Source of the DNA: Allorhizobium pseudoryzae
GTDB lineage: Bacteria; Pseudomonadota; Alphaproteobacteria; Rhizobiales; Rhizobiaceae
Direction of reading: 5' to 3'
Length of the DNA: 64,000 nucleotides
NCBI RefSeq assembly: GCF_011046245.1
Contig: NZ_CP049241.1
Span: forward strand, 2,744,001 to 2,808,000
In this document: positions 9,009 through 17,097 of the stretch, piece after piece
How positions within the stretch are numbered: the first letter of the stretch is position 1
Layout of the letters: each line of letters starts with the position of its first letter
Translations under genes and position numbers: made by a program
The notes under the pieces: model-generated
What the model was told of the DNA's origin: nothing
The model's database searches: none
What the model saw: only the letters and a program-made list of their open reading frames with translations

Positions 9009-10304
9009 ATGGCGTATGCTTTATTCGCAAGGCGGGCGGCGGCCTTCCTGATGATATCCTCGCTCGTGGCGAGTTGTACGGCTGACGGACTGGTTCCGCC
9101 GGCGTCGATCGACCGCGGCACGCGGGTTTCCGCCATTCGCCCGCAGCAGCCGATCGAGGCGGCGCCACCATATGCCGTCGAACCGCAGCCGTTGCCGCCG
9201 CAGTCTTCTCCCATGACCGCTCCGGTCGCGTCAAAACCGATAATCGACAGCGACGAAGCGCTGGCGCTGACTGAGCCGCATCTGCAGGCGCCCGCCTATC
9301 AGCAGCCGCGGGTGATGGGCGCGCCGCCCGCCAGTCTCGGCACGCTCACCTATTCCGCCAACGGCGTGAACATCGATTCCGAACTCGGTGTCGGCGAGGC
9401 GGCGTCGCCGCGGGTCGTCGGGCTGGCGGAGGAGCAGAATGCCGATATCGCGGAGGGCGCGAGCAGCCAGCCGGTGGTGGACGGCATCGGCACGGACAAT
9501 CCGCGCGCCGTCGGCCGGCGTTCGGCAAGCCCCGCACCGCAGCCGATCTCGGCGCCAGTCTCGGTGCCGCCGAAGCGGACCGGCCAGGCGCAGCGGATCG
9601 ATACGCCCGCACAGCCGCCACGCTGGGGGGACCAGTCGCTGGTGACGCCGCCGAGCAAGCCGCAGACGCAGGAGGTGGCGATGCTGATGCCGAAGAAGCC
9701 CAGCACCGATGCGCCGCTGATGAGCCCGCGCTTCGACGAACCGATGCCGGCCTCCGAAGTCGCCTGCCGGCGGGAGTTGAAGCGGATGGGCGTGATCTTC
9801 ACCGACAAACCGCGGATTTATGACGGGCCGAGCTGCGGGATTGACTATCCCGTTTCGCTGACCGGCCTCTCCGGCAATATTTCCGTCAAACCGGCGGTCA
9901 CCTTGAACTGCGAAACCACGCTCGCATTTGCCAAGTGGGTGAAGAACGAACTGGCACCGTCTGCCCGCGCCCGCTACCTGACCGGGATCGGCTCGATCCA
10001 GCCGATGGGTGGCTATTCCTGCCGGCGGATGAATAACAGCCGCCAGCGCTACAATCCCATGTCGGAACATGCGCGGGGCAATGCGATCGACATCGGCCGC
10101 TTCACGCTGAAGAACGGCCACGAGATCGACGTGCGCCAGAAGGGCTTCTTCGCCTTCCGCGAAAAGGGTCTGCTGAAGGCGGTGCGCACCGACAGCTGCA
10201 AATATTTCAACACGGTGCTGGGGCCGGGCAGCAATCCGGAACACTGGAACCATTTCCATTTCGATCTGCGCGACCGGGCATCCGGCAACCGCTACTGCGA
10301 CTGA
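9009..10304 (+). CDS. Extensin-like C-terminal domain lipoprotein
   Basis: A 431-residue envelope protein. The N-terminus is a lipoprotein signal with lipobox LVASC, making Cys23 the lipidation site. Residues 25-250 are a Pro/Ala/Ser-rich, probably disordered linker. Residues about 255-431 are the bacterial extensin-like C-terminal domain: CRRELKRMGV, SCGIDYPV, MSEHARGNAIDIG, and a closing EHWNHFHFD. The SEHARGNAIDI and HxHFD blocks resemble the metal-binding motif of D-Ala-D-Ala carboxypeptidase-like (peptidase M15) enzymes, so a peptidoglycan substrate is plausible. That is inference. The next gene, ddl, is also a wall gene. Confidence 0.85.
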   Translation: MAYALFARRAAAFLMISSLVASCTADGLVPPASIDRGTRVSAIRPQQPIEAAPPYAVEPQPLPPQSSPMTAPVASKPIIDSDEALALTEPHLQAPAYQQPRVMGAPPASLGTLTYSANGVNIDSELGVGEAASPRVVGLAEEQNADIAEGASSQPVVDGIGTDNPRAVGRRSASPAPQPISAPVSVPPKRTGQAQRIDTPAQPPRWGDQSLVTPPSKPQTQEVAMLMPKKPSTDAPLMSPRFDEPMPASEVACRRELKRMGVIFTDKPRIYDGPSCGIDYPVSLTGLSGNISVKPAVTLNCETTLAFAKWVKNELAPSARARYLTGIGSIQPMGGYSCRRMNNSRQRYNPMSEHARGNAIDIGRFTLKNGHEIDVRQKGFFAFREKGLLKAVRTDSCKYFNTVLGPGSNPEHWNHFHFDLRDRASGNRYCD

Positions 10305-10463
10305 GATTTTGCGGCATGACGGTTCGTCCGTCAGCCGGTCGCAGTTTCGACACAGACTGAGGCAGGGATGATGGTTCCCGCATCCCCGCCACGCCTGCCG
10401 ATTCTCCAGCACTCTTCCCGTCGTGCCTGACGAAACTCTTCCAACCTGAAAGGACCTTTCCTC

Positions 10464-11516
10464 ATGAGCCTGATCACCGTCGGTGTGCTGTATGGCGGCC
10501 AGTCGGCCGAACACGACGTGTCGCTGATGTCGGCGGCGAATGTGATGAAGGCGATGGATCGCGCCCGTTACCGCGTGGTGCCGATCGCGATCGGTCGTGA
10601 CGGGATCTGGTGGCTGAATGCGGATGCTTCGGACGGACCGGTACCGCAGCCGGGTGCCGGCGTGCAGGTGGCGCTCATGCCGGGCGGCAAGGGCCGCCTG
10701 GTCGCGGTCGAGCCAACTGCTCAGCCCGACCTGCCGAAGCTCGATGTTCTGTTTCCCGTCCTGCATGGCCGCTATGGCGAGGATGGCACGGTGCAGGGCT
10801 ATGCCGAGATGGCAGGCCTGCCCTATGCCGGCTGCGGCATCCTGGGTTCTGCGGCGGCAATGGACAAGGACGTCGCCAAACGGCTGCTCAGCGAAGCGGG
10901 CGTGCCGGTGGCCCGCTCCGTCTGCCTCGATGCACCCGATGCCCTGGATGCCGATGCGCTGGAGCGGCATTTCGGTTACCCGTTCTTTGTCAAACCCGCG
11001 CGACAGGGGTCTTCCTTCGGTGTGTCGCGCGTCGATGGCGCGCAGGCGGTGCGACCGGCGCTGACCAAAGCCTTCGAGTTCGACGACAAGGTTCTGGTGG
11101 AGGAGTTTCTGCCCGGCCGCGAGATCGAATGTGCGGTGCTGCAGCATGCCGATGGCCGGCTGACCATTTCGCCGCCCGGCGAGATCGTCACGGCGAAATC
11201 ACACGACTTCTACAATTACGAAGCCAAGTATTTCGACCCGGACGGCGCCAAGATCATCATCCCGGCCGAGGTGGACGCAGACATGGTGGAACGGGCCAAA
11301 GCGATGGCGGACAAGGCGTTCCGGGCGCTCGCCTGCGAGGGGATCGCGCGCGTCGATTTCTTTCTGCTGGACGACGGCCGCCTCTATCTCAACGAGGTCA
11401 ACACCATGCCCGGCTGCACCAATCGCTCGATGTATCCGCTGGCGCTTGCCGAATGTGGGGTGAGCTATTCCGGCTGGATCGATGTCGCGATCGAGTTCGG
11501 GTTGAAGCGGGGCTGA
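10464..11516 (+). CDS. ddl: D-alanine--D-alanine ligase
   Basis: A 350-residue ATP-grasp ligase joining two D-alanines with ATP for the peptidoglycan stem peptide. Diagnostic stretches are GVLYGGQSAEHDVSLMSA at the N-terminus, PVLHGRYGEDGTVQGYAEMA, LPYAGCGILGSAAAMDK, the ATP loop KPARQGSSFGVSRV, EEFLPGREIECAV, and the Mg-binding LYLNEVNTMPGCTNRSMYP near the C-terminus. The length is normal. The ribosome binding site is AAAGGACC. This copy lies outside the mur-fts cluster, as the second or longer Ddl commonly does. Its 3' end overlaps the convergent phosphatase gene by 52 bases. Confidence 0.95.
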   Translation: MSLITVGVLYGGQSAEHDVSLMSAANVMKAMDRARYRVVPIAIGRDGIWWLNADASDGPVPQPGAGVQVALMPGGKGRLVAVEPTAQPDLPKLDVLFPVLHGRYGEDGTVQGYAEMAGLPYAGCGILGSAAAMDKDVAKRLLSEAGVPVARSVCLDAPDALDADALERHFGYPFFVKPARQGSSFGVSRVDGAQAVRPALTKAFEFDDKVLVEEFLPGREIECAVLQHADGRLTISPPGEIVTAKSHDFYNYEAKYFDPDGAKIIIPAEVDADMVERAKAMADKAFRALACEGIARVDFFLLDDGRLYLNEVNTMPGCTNRSMYPLALAECGVSYSGWIDVAIEFGLKRG

Positions 11517-12142
11517 TTGGCCTCGTGCGGCGGCGTCAGACCCAGCCACGGTTCCAGCGCTTCGAAGGTGCGGTCCATGGCCTGTTCGGCGATAAAGGGC
11601 AGCGGCAGGTGGCCGAAGTAAAGCGACAGCTGCTGCTCGGCCACGGCTTCGCTCTTTCCCGCAAGCGCTGCGAGATAGAGCGCGCTCGCAAGCCCCGAGC
11701 GATCGGCGCCGGCATTGCAGTGAATGAGGAGAGGCTTCGGTGCGTCGCGCATCAGGTCGATGAGCTGCTCGGCTTCCGCGCGGGTCAGTTCCTTGCGGGC
11801 GCTGATGCCGAAATCGATGTGGACGATGCCGAGGTCTCGCGCGGTGGCGACTTCCTTGTCGTACCAGTCACGGCCTTCGTTGCGTCCACGCAAATTGATG
11901 ATCGAGCGGATCTTCTGGTGTTCGGCATAGCTGCGCAGCCGGGCCGGCGTCGGCTGGTTGGAGCGGTAGACTTCACCCGCGATGACCGGCGAAAAATTGC
12001 CCGAGAGCTGCAGATAGCCGAGATAGGTGCCGATGACGCCGAGTGTCAGCAGGCCTGCCAGCAGCAGCCGCAGAAAAAGCGACACGAGAGGCTTGTAGTC
12101 GATCGGGCTTTCGCCGGTTCGGTGCAGTGTTCTGGTGGCCAT
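11465..12142 (-). CDS. Membrane-anchored tyrosine/dual-specificity phosphatase-like protein
   Basis: A 225-residue protein from the ATG at 12142 (a GTG at 12193 would add 17 residues). A single membrane helix (about 17-38 from this start) is followed by a cysteine-phosphatase domain with the P-loop HCNAGADRSG: Cys and Arg in CX5R spacing, and a preceding general-acid loop near RNEGRDWY. This matches tyrosine-phosphatase family proteins found singly in rhizobia. The catalytic domain should face the periplasm or cytoplasm depending on helix orientation, which I cannot settle. The tail-to-tail overlap with ddl covers 52 bases, including coding sequence of both. Confidence 0.82.
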   Translation of the reverse strand: MATRTLHRTGESPIDYKPLVSLFLRLLLAGLLTLGVIGTYLGYLQLSGNFSPVIAGEVYRSNQPTPARLRSYAEHQKIRSIINLRGRNEGRDWYDKEVATARDLGIVHIDFGISARKELTRAEAEQLIDLMRDAPKPLLIHCNAGADRSGLASALYLAALAGKSEAVAEQQLSLYFGHLPLPFIAEQAMDRTFEALEPWLGLTPPHEANQPRFNPNSIATSIQPE

Positions 12143-12271
12143 GCGACGGCTTTCGGCAGTAATTTTCAGGTCCGCTTGCCGTTCTATGGGCACCGTTCCT
12201 GACAGACACCTGAACGTTGACCGTCGCCGCGTCCGTTGTCGGGTGCCGCGGCGACGGTGTGGTCTCAGACG

Positions 12272-12808
12272 TCAGGCAAGGTCGCTGCCGGAGGCGGCCC
12301 GCTTGCGTCCGGTGATCATTGCGGCCACCAGGTTTTCCCGGTGACGGCGGCTGGCATGAATGACGCCCAGCACATGCAAGGGCACGGCGACGAGGAAGAT
12401 ATTGGCAAGCGCCTCATGGGTTTCCTCCACCCATTCCACGCCCCAATAGGCATCCGTCGTCTGCAGCCAGCCGGTGAATGCGACGGCTGCGGTGAGCAGG
12501 ATCAACAGGACGACCATGGCGGCGCCGAGTGGATTGTGCCCGAGGTACCGCGCCTCCCGGTGTTTCAGCGTGTCGCGTGCGTAGTGCCATGTCCGGCGCG
12601 GCGAACGGACGAACTGCGTGAACCGCGCATAGCGGCTGCCGCCGAGGCCCAGCACGAGGCGCAGGGCAATCAGGCCGCCGGCGACATAACCTGCAAATTC
12701 ATGCAGGTTCTGCAGGTCGTCGGCGGTGAGCCACGCCGTGACGATGGCCGTGGCGAGCCCCCAGTGAAAGACCCGGACGAGCGGGTCCCAGACCCTGACC
12801 GTCTCCAT
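12272..12808 (-). CDS. Cytochrome b561 family protein
   Basis: A 178-residue four-helix membrane protein. The start METVRVWDPLVRVFHWGLA carries the first haem-ligand histidine, LHEFAGYVAGGLIALRL the second, and the later HEALANIFLVAVPLHVLGVIHASRRH the remaining ones, the standard B-type cytochrome b561 arrangement. It should shuttle electrons between quinol and a periplasmic acceptor. It overlaps the upstream PepSY gene by one base (TGATG), so both are co-translated, and it is presumably controlled by the divergent two-component system. Confidence 0.92.
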   Translation of the reverse strand: METVRVWDPLVRVFHWGLATAIVTAWLTADDLQNLHEFAGYVAGGLIALRLVLGLGGSRYARFTQFVRSPRRTWHYARDTLKHREARYLGHNPLGAAMVVLLILLTAAVAFTGWLQTTDAYWGVEWVEETHEALANIFLVAVPLHVLGVIHASRRHRENLVAAMITGRKRAASGSDLA

Positions 12809-13074
12809 CAGTCGCTGCTCTTGGCGTTGACGGCTTCGAAGGTCTTCGGGTTGAAATAGGCTTCGACCTTCTTGCCCTTGCCATCGATGGCATAGGCTTC
12901 GTAGCAGCCCTCCTCCGTCTTGATGGAGCGGACCTTCCAGCCTTCGCCTTCGAGCTTGGTCTTCAGCGCCTCGCGGGGCTGCCAGTCATTGGTCGGCACG
13001 GTGCATTTGTCCGAGGCAAGGGCGGCGGAGCCGAAGGCGACGGTGGCGGTGAGAGCTGCAATGAGAATACGCAT
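12808..13074 (-). CDS. Small exported PepSY-domain protein
   Basis: An 88-residue protein with a clear signal peptide (MRILIAALTATVAFGSAALA, cleaved before SDKC) and a single PepSY domain: LEGEGWKVRSIKTEEGCYE followed by AYAIDGKGKKVEAYFNP. Two cysteines in the mature part may form a disulfide. PepSY with cytochrome b561 next to an OmpR-type two-component system is a recurrent bacterial arrangement thought to serve envelope redox or metal response. The ribosome binding site GGAAAGGA is strong. Confidence 0.88.
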   Translation of the reverse strand: MRILIAALTATVAFGSAALASDKCTVPTNDWQPREALKTKLEGEGWKVRSIKTEEGCYEAYAIDGKGKKVEAYFNPKTFEAVNAKSSD

Positions 13075-13269
13075 GGTTGACGTCCTTTCCGTTGTGGATG
13101 ACGTGCAGCCTCTGCGGAAAAGCTGACGCGGTGCTGAACGCTTTTGCGAGGTGAAACTTATGAAATTTGCGCGACGCCCGAGTGGCGTGAGACTTGCGCC
13201 GGCTTCAGCGGACTGTCAGCTTTCCCCGGCAGAGATGCCGTTTTGGAATCGGTCGAGGAGAACCTGTCG

Positions 13270-13935
13270 GTGCGAGTCTTGCTGGTCGAGGATGACGAGC
13301 TTCTGGGGGATGCCGTGCGCACGCACGTGGCGCGCCAGAGCCATGCGGTGGACTGGGCGGAGGATTGCGCGGCGGCGGAGGCGTGCCTGGATGCCAGCCG
13401 CTACGACCTCATCCTGCTCGACCTGCGCCTGCCCGACGGGCGCGGTCTCGACATCCTGAAGCGCCTGCGGGCGAGGCGCGACGTGACGCCGGTGATCATC
13501 CTGACGGCGCATGACCAGGTCTCGGACCGGATTGCCGGGCTGAATGCCGGTGCTGACGACTATCTGGTGAAGCCGGTCGATCTGAACGAGCTGGAGGCCC
13601 GCATTCACGCCGTTTCCCGTCGTTACCATGTGCAGGCCCTGCCGGAGGTGGCGGTCGGTCGGCTGCGGGTCTTACCCTCCGAGCGGCGGGTGATCGGCCC
13701 GGATGGCCAGGACATCGGCCTGTCCTCGCGCGAATGGGCGGTTCTGGAGCGGCTTGTGGCCCGGCGCCAGGCGATCCTCTCCAAGGCGCAGCTGGAGGAT
13801 GCGCTCTACGAGTTCGGCGCGGAGGTGGAGAGCAATACGGTCGAGGTTTATGTCAGCCGGCTGAGGCGCAAGCTCGGCAAGGAAGTGATCGAGACCGTGC
13901 GCGGCCTGGGCTACAGGATTGCCGGCGATGCGTGA
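13270..13935 (+). CDS. OmpR-family response regulator
   Basis: A 221-residue two-component regulator. The receiver domain starts VRVLLVEDDELLGDAV with the acidic pair, the phospho-acceptor Asp in DLILLDLRLPDG, Thr in IILTAHD, and Lys in DDYLVKPVDLNE. The winged-helix output domain covers about 125-221 with SSREWAVLERLVARR and ESNTVEVYVSRLRRKL, closing with ETVRGLGYRI. I chose the GTG at 13270 because GAGGAGAA lies just upstream and a longer reading adds a non-homologous leader. It is divergent from the PepSY-cytochrome pair and overlaps the kinase gene, so it probably controls both. Confidence 0.93.
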   Translation: MRVLLVEDDELLGDAVRTHVARQSHAVDWAEDCAAAEACLDASRYDLILLDLRLPDGRGLDILKRLRARRDVTPVIILTAHDQVSDRIAGLNAGADDYLVKPVDLNELEARIHAVSRRYHVQALPEVAVGRLRVLPSERRVIGPDGQDIGLSSREWAVLERLVARRQAILSKAQLEDALYEFGAEVESNTVEVYVSRLRRKLGKEVIETVRGLGYRIAGDA

Positions 13936-15274
13936 AAAGACCTTCAGCCTGTCGCGCCGGCTCATCCTGTCGCTGTCCGTCCTGCTCGTGGTCTTCTGGG
14001 CGCTTGCAACCGCCCTTGCCATCCATGTGATGCGCGAGGAGTTCAACGAGGTGTTCGACAGCGCCTTGCAGGAGACGACGGAACGGCTGGTGCCGCTGGT
14101 GGTGGACGACCTGTTTCACCGCGATGGCAGCAGCGAGCCGGTGCGTCTGCAGGACTTTCGCTCCGACGACAATGACGGCCAGCTGAGTTATCAGGTGCGC
14201 GATGCCGGCGGACGCGTGCTGCTGCATTCCCACAATGCGCCCGCAACCCCCTTTTCCGCGCCGCTGGTGCCGGGCTTCTGGAGCGACGATGGGCACCGGA
14301 TCTTCACGGCGGCGACCGTGAGCGGCAGCCTGTTCGTGCAGATGGCGGACTCGCTCGACCACCGGGCCGAAGCCAATTTCGGCGGGGCGCTGTCGCTGAT
14401 CCTGCCGGTCCTTCTGCTTCTGCCGCTCGGCATGCTGGCCGTGCTGTGGGTGGTGCGCCGGGCGATGGCTCCGGTCGAGCGGCTGCTGTCGGCGATTGCC
14501 GAGCGCGACGGCTCGAACCTGTCGGATATCCGCCTGCCGGACCTGCCGCGCGAACTGGCCCCCATCCCGGCCTCCATCAACCGGCTTTTGGAGCGGCTGC
14601 ACGGGGCGCTGGTGGCGGAGCGCGAGCTGGCGGCAAACAGCGCCCATGAATTGCGCACGCCGGTCGCCGGGGCCCTGGCGCAGACGGAGCTTCTCGTCAG
14701 CGAACTGGCCGGCACGCCCGCCCAGGCGCGGGCGGGGCAGGTGCTGAAGGGTCTGCGCCGGCTCTCCGTGATGCTGGAAAAGCTGCTGCAGCTTGCCCGC
14801 GCCGAAGCGGGCATCGGCATGGCGGACCAGCCCATCGATCTCGGCGGCCTGTTCGATCTGGTGCTGGCCGATTTCCGGCGCTCAAACTCCACATTCGACG
14901 TGGCGGTGGAGCGTGGTGCCTCCGGTGTGCCGATCATGCGTTCCATCGATCCCGACGCGTTTGGAATCGTCTTCAAGAACCTGCTGGAGAACGCATTGCG
15001 GTACAGCCTGCCGAATCATCCGGTGTCGGTTGCGCTTTCCGCCGACGGATGCGTTTCGGTGAGCAATGTCACCCATCCGCTTGCCGAGCCCGATGTGGAC
15101 ATGCTGCGCCAGCGGTTTCGCCGGGGCACGTCCAGTGCGCCCGGATCCGGCCTTGGTCTTGCCATTGTCGATCAGCTGATGCTGCAGATGGGCGGGCGCC
15201 TGCTGCTGAAGACCCATCACGGCGCGGACGGGGTGACGCTGTTCGAGGCCACCCTGGATTTCTCCGCCCGATAG
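13928..15274 (+). CDS. Sensor histidine kinase (QseC/TctE-like)
   Basis: A 448-residue kinase partnered with the response regulator; its ATG lies inside the last codons of that gene (ATGCGTGA). Membrane helices at about 13-35 and 153-176 bracket a periplasmic sensor of about 115 residues. The H-box AANSAHELRTPVAGA holds the phosphorylated His, NLLENALRYS is the N-box, and GSGLGLAIVDQ the ATP lid G-box. The canonical D-box is weak. It autophosphorylates and passes phosphate to the neighbouring receiver Asp. The signal is unknown; the divergent PepSY/b561 genes suggest a redox or envelope cue. Confidence 0.92.
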   Translation: MREKTFSLSRRLILSLSVLLVVFWALATALAIHVMREEFNEVFDSALQETTERLVPLVVDDLFHRDGSSEPVRLQDFRSDDNDGQLSYQVRDAGGRVLLHSHNAPATPFSAPLVPGFWSDDGHRIFTAATVSGSLFVQMADSLDHRAEANFGGALSLILPVLLLLPLGMLAVLWVVRRAMAPVERLLSAIAERDGSNLSDIRLPDLPRELAPIPASINRLLERLHGALVAERELAANSAHELRTPVAGALAQTELLVSELAGTPAQARAGQVLKGLRRLSVMLEKLLQLARAEAGIGMADQPIDLGGLFDLVLADFRRSNSTFDVAVERGASGVPIMRSIDPDAFGIVFKNLLENALRYSLPNHPVSVALSADGCVSVSNVTHPLAEPDVDMLRQRFRRGTSSAPGSGLGLAIVDQLMLQMGGRLLLKTHHGADGVTLFEATLDFSAR

Positions 15275-15378
15275 GCGCAGGCCGGACTCCGGTCTGACAC
15301 AGCTTGACCCTCGCCAACCGGCGATGGCGTGCCTATATAGGGCGCTTCCTGCCCTTTCCTTGCGCATTCCGGGGAACC

Positions 15379-16302
15379 ATGTCCTCCATCGTATCCATCC
15401 AGAACCTGACGAAGACGTATGCCAACGGATTTCAGGCGCTGAAGGGCGTCGATCTTGAGATCCGTGCCGGCGAAATCCTGGCCCTGCTGGGGCCGAACGG
15501 CGCCGGCAAGACGACGCTGATTTCCATCGTCTGCGGGCTCGCCATGCCATCCGCCGGGACGGTGCTGGTCGGCGGACATGATGTGGTCATGGATTTCCGC
15601 GCCACCCGTAAGCTGATCGGCCTCGTGCCGCAGGAACTCACGACCGACCAGTTCGAAACGGTGTGGAATACCGTCACCTTTTCGCGCGGGTTGCATGGCG
15701 AAAAGCGCAATCCGGCGCTGATCGAACAGATCCTCAAGGACCTGTCGCTGTGGGAGAAAAAGGACAACAAGCTGCGCGAACTCTCCGGCGGCATGAAGCG
15801 CCGTGTGCTGATTGCCAAAGCCCTGGCGCATGAGCCGCGTATCCTTTTCCTGGATGAACCGACGGCGGGGGTCGATGTGGAACTGCGCCGCGGCATGTGG
15901 GCGGCGATCGACCGGCTGCGGGAAACCGGCGTCACCGTGATCCTCACCACCCACTACATCGAGGAAGCCGAGGAAATGGCCGATCGCATCGGCGTCATCC
16001 GCTCCGGCGAACTGCTTCTTGTCGAGGAGAAGCGGGCGCTGATGCAGAAGCTCGGCCGCAAGGCGCTGCATCTGGAGTTGAAAACACCGATTTCCGCTCT
16101 GCCGCCCACGCTGGAGACGCTCGGCGTGACGCTGTCCGCCGAAGGCCGCGAACTGTTGCACGAATATGGCAATGGCGCGGGCGAGGGGCGGATTGGCCAG
16201 GTTCTGGCCGCCGTGGAAGCCGCCGGACTGGTCATTTCCGACGTATCAACGCGGCAAAGCTCGCTGGAAGACATTTTCGTTTCGCTGGTGGAGACGCGCT
16301 GA
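15379..16302 (+). CDS. ABC-2 type exporter, ATP-binding subunit
   Basis: A 307-residue ATPase with Walker [12 protein letters not shown]-loop [10 protein letters not shown], signature [15 protein letters not shown], Walker [13 protein letters not shown], and H-loop [12 protein letters not shown]. The LSGGMKRR signature and TAGVD ending mark the ABC-2 exporter (CcmA/DrrA/NodI-like) class. The start is the ATG at 15379 with GGGGAA upstream; a longer reading is leader sequence. Its stop overlaps the permease start (TGATG). The transported compound is unknown; candidates in this class include drugs, polysaccharides and lipids. Confidence 0.93.
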   Translation: MSSIVSIQNLTKTYANGFQALKGVDLEIRAGEILALLGPNGAGKTTLISIVCGLAMPSAGTVLVGGHDVVMDFRATRKLIGLVPQELTTDQFETVWNTVTFSRGLHGEKRNPALIEQILKDLSLWEKKDNKLRELSGGMKRRVLIAKALAHEPRILFLDEPTAGVDVELRRGMWAAIDRLRETGVTVILTTHYIEEAEEMADRIGVIRSGELLLVEEKRALMQKLGRKALHLELKTPISALPPTLETLGVTLSAEGRELLHEYGNGAGEGRIGQVLAAVEAAGLVISDVSTRQSSLEDIFVSLVETR

Positions 16303-17063
16303 TGAACATCGAGGCGATCAAATCGATCTATCATTTCGAGATGGCGCGCATGGGCCGGACCCTGCTGCAGAGCGTGATCTCGCCGGTCATCACCACATCG
16401 CTCTACTTCGTCGTGTTCGGTACGGCGATCGGTTCGCGCATCAACGAGGTGGGTGGTGTCTCCTACGGCGCCTTCATCACGCCCGGCCTGATCATGCTGA
16501 CACTTCTGTCGCAATGCATCAGCAACGGCGCGATCGGCATCTATTTCCCGAAGTTCACCGGCACGATCTACGAGCTTTTGTCGTCGCCCGTCTCGATGCT
16601 GGAGATCGTCATCGGTTATGTCGGGGCGGCCGCCACCAAGGGGTTGCTGATCGGACTGATCATTCTCGCGACCGCCTCCTTCTTTGTCGATCTTACGATC
16701 CAGCATCCGGTTCTGATGCTGATGTTCATGGTGCTGACGGCGGTGACCTTTTCGATGCTCGGTTTCATCATCGGCATCTGGGCAGACAATTTCGAGCAGT
16801 TGAACCTTGTGCCGATGCTGGTGGTGCCGCCCTTGACCTTCCTCGGCGGCAGTTTCTATTCGATCGACATGCTGCCGCCCTTCTGGGCGGCCGTCAGCCA
16901 TCTCAATCCGGTGCTCTACCTCGTCTCCGGCTTCCGCTGGAGTTTTTACGGCATTTCGGATGTCAATCCGGTTATCAGTCTGGTGATGATCGCGGTGTTC
17001 CTGGCCGCTGGCATGGCGACGCTCTCCTGGATTTTCCGCACCGGCTACCGGCTGCGGAAATAG
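16302..17063 (+). CDS. ABC-2 type exporter, permease subunit
   Basis: A 253-residue membrane protein with six hydrophobic helices, pairing with the ATPase just upstream. The stretch [17 protein letters not shown], then [18 protein letters not shown], and the late [16 protein letters not shown] (about 186-201) are characteristic of ABC-2 permeases of the YadH/NodJ class. Ligand unknown. Translation is coupled to the ATPase by the one-base overlap. Confidence 0.92.
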   Translation: MNIEAIKSIYHFEMARMGRTLLQSVISPVITTSLYFVVFGTAIGSRINEVGGVSYGAFITPGLIMLTLLSQCISNGAIGIYFPKFTGTIYELLSSPVSMLEIVIGYVGAAATKGLLIGLIILATASFFVDLTIQHPVLMLMFMVLTAVTFSMLGFIIGIWADNFEQLNLVPMLVVPPLTFLGGSFYSIDMLPPFWAAVSHLNPVLYLVSGFRWSFYGISDVNPVISLVMIAVFLAAGMATLSWIFRTGYRLRK

Positions 17064-17083
17064 GACGGGGCGCGACCCCGTCC
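17063..17083. terminator. Hairpin between convergent permease and MFS genes
   Basis: GGACGGGG and CCCCGTCC form a perfect 8-bp stem around CGCGA, directly after the permease stop and 14 bases before the MFS stop on the other strand. There is only a short T run, so it may act as a weak bidirectional terminator. Confidence 0.5.
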
Positions 17084-17097
17084 CATTTCGTCATGCG

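Noticed and set aside
10330..10390. Small hairpin GGGATG/CATCCC between the extensin-like gene and ddl
   Set aside because: Six base pairs with a ten-base loop and no T run; not more than expected by chance.
9231..11147. Long minus-strand frame (638 codons) across the extensin-like and ddl genes
   Set aside because: It is the opposite strand of two well-supported genes and its product is a His/Arg/Asp-rich composition artefact of high-GC codon use.
12236..12859. Plus-strand frame opposite cytochrome b561 and PepSY genes
   Set aside because: The minus-strand genes have haem ligands and a signal peptide; the plus-strand product has no recognisable feature.
15304..15340. TTGACC followed by TATATA as promoter of the ABC exporter
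   Set aside because: The spacer is 24 bases, far from the 16-18 required for sigma-70.
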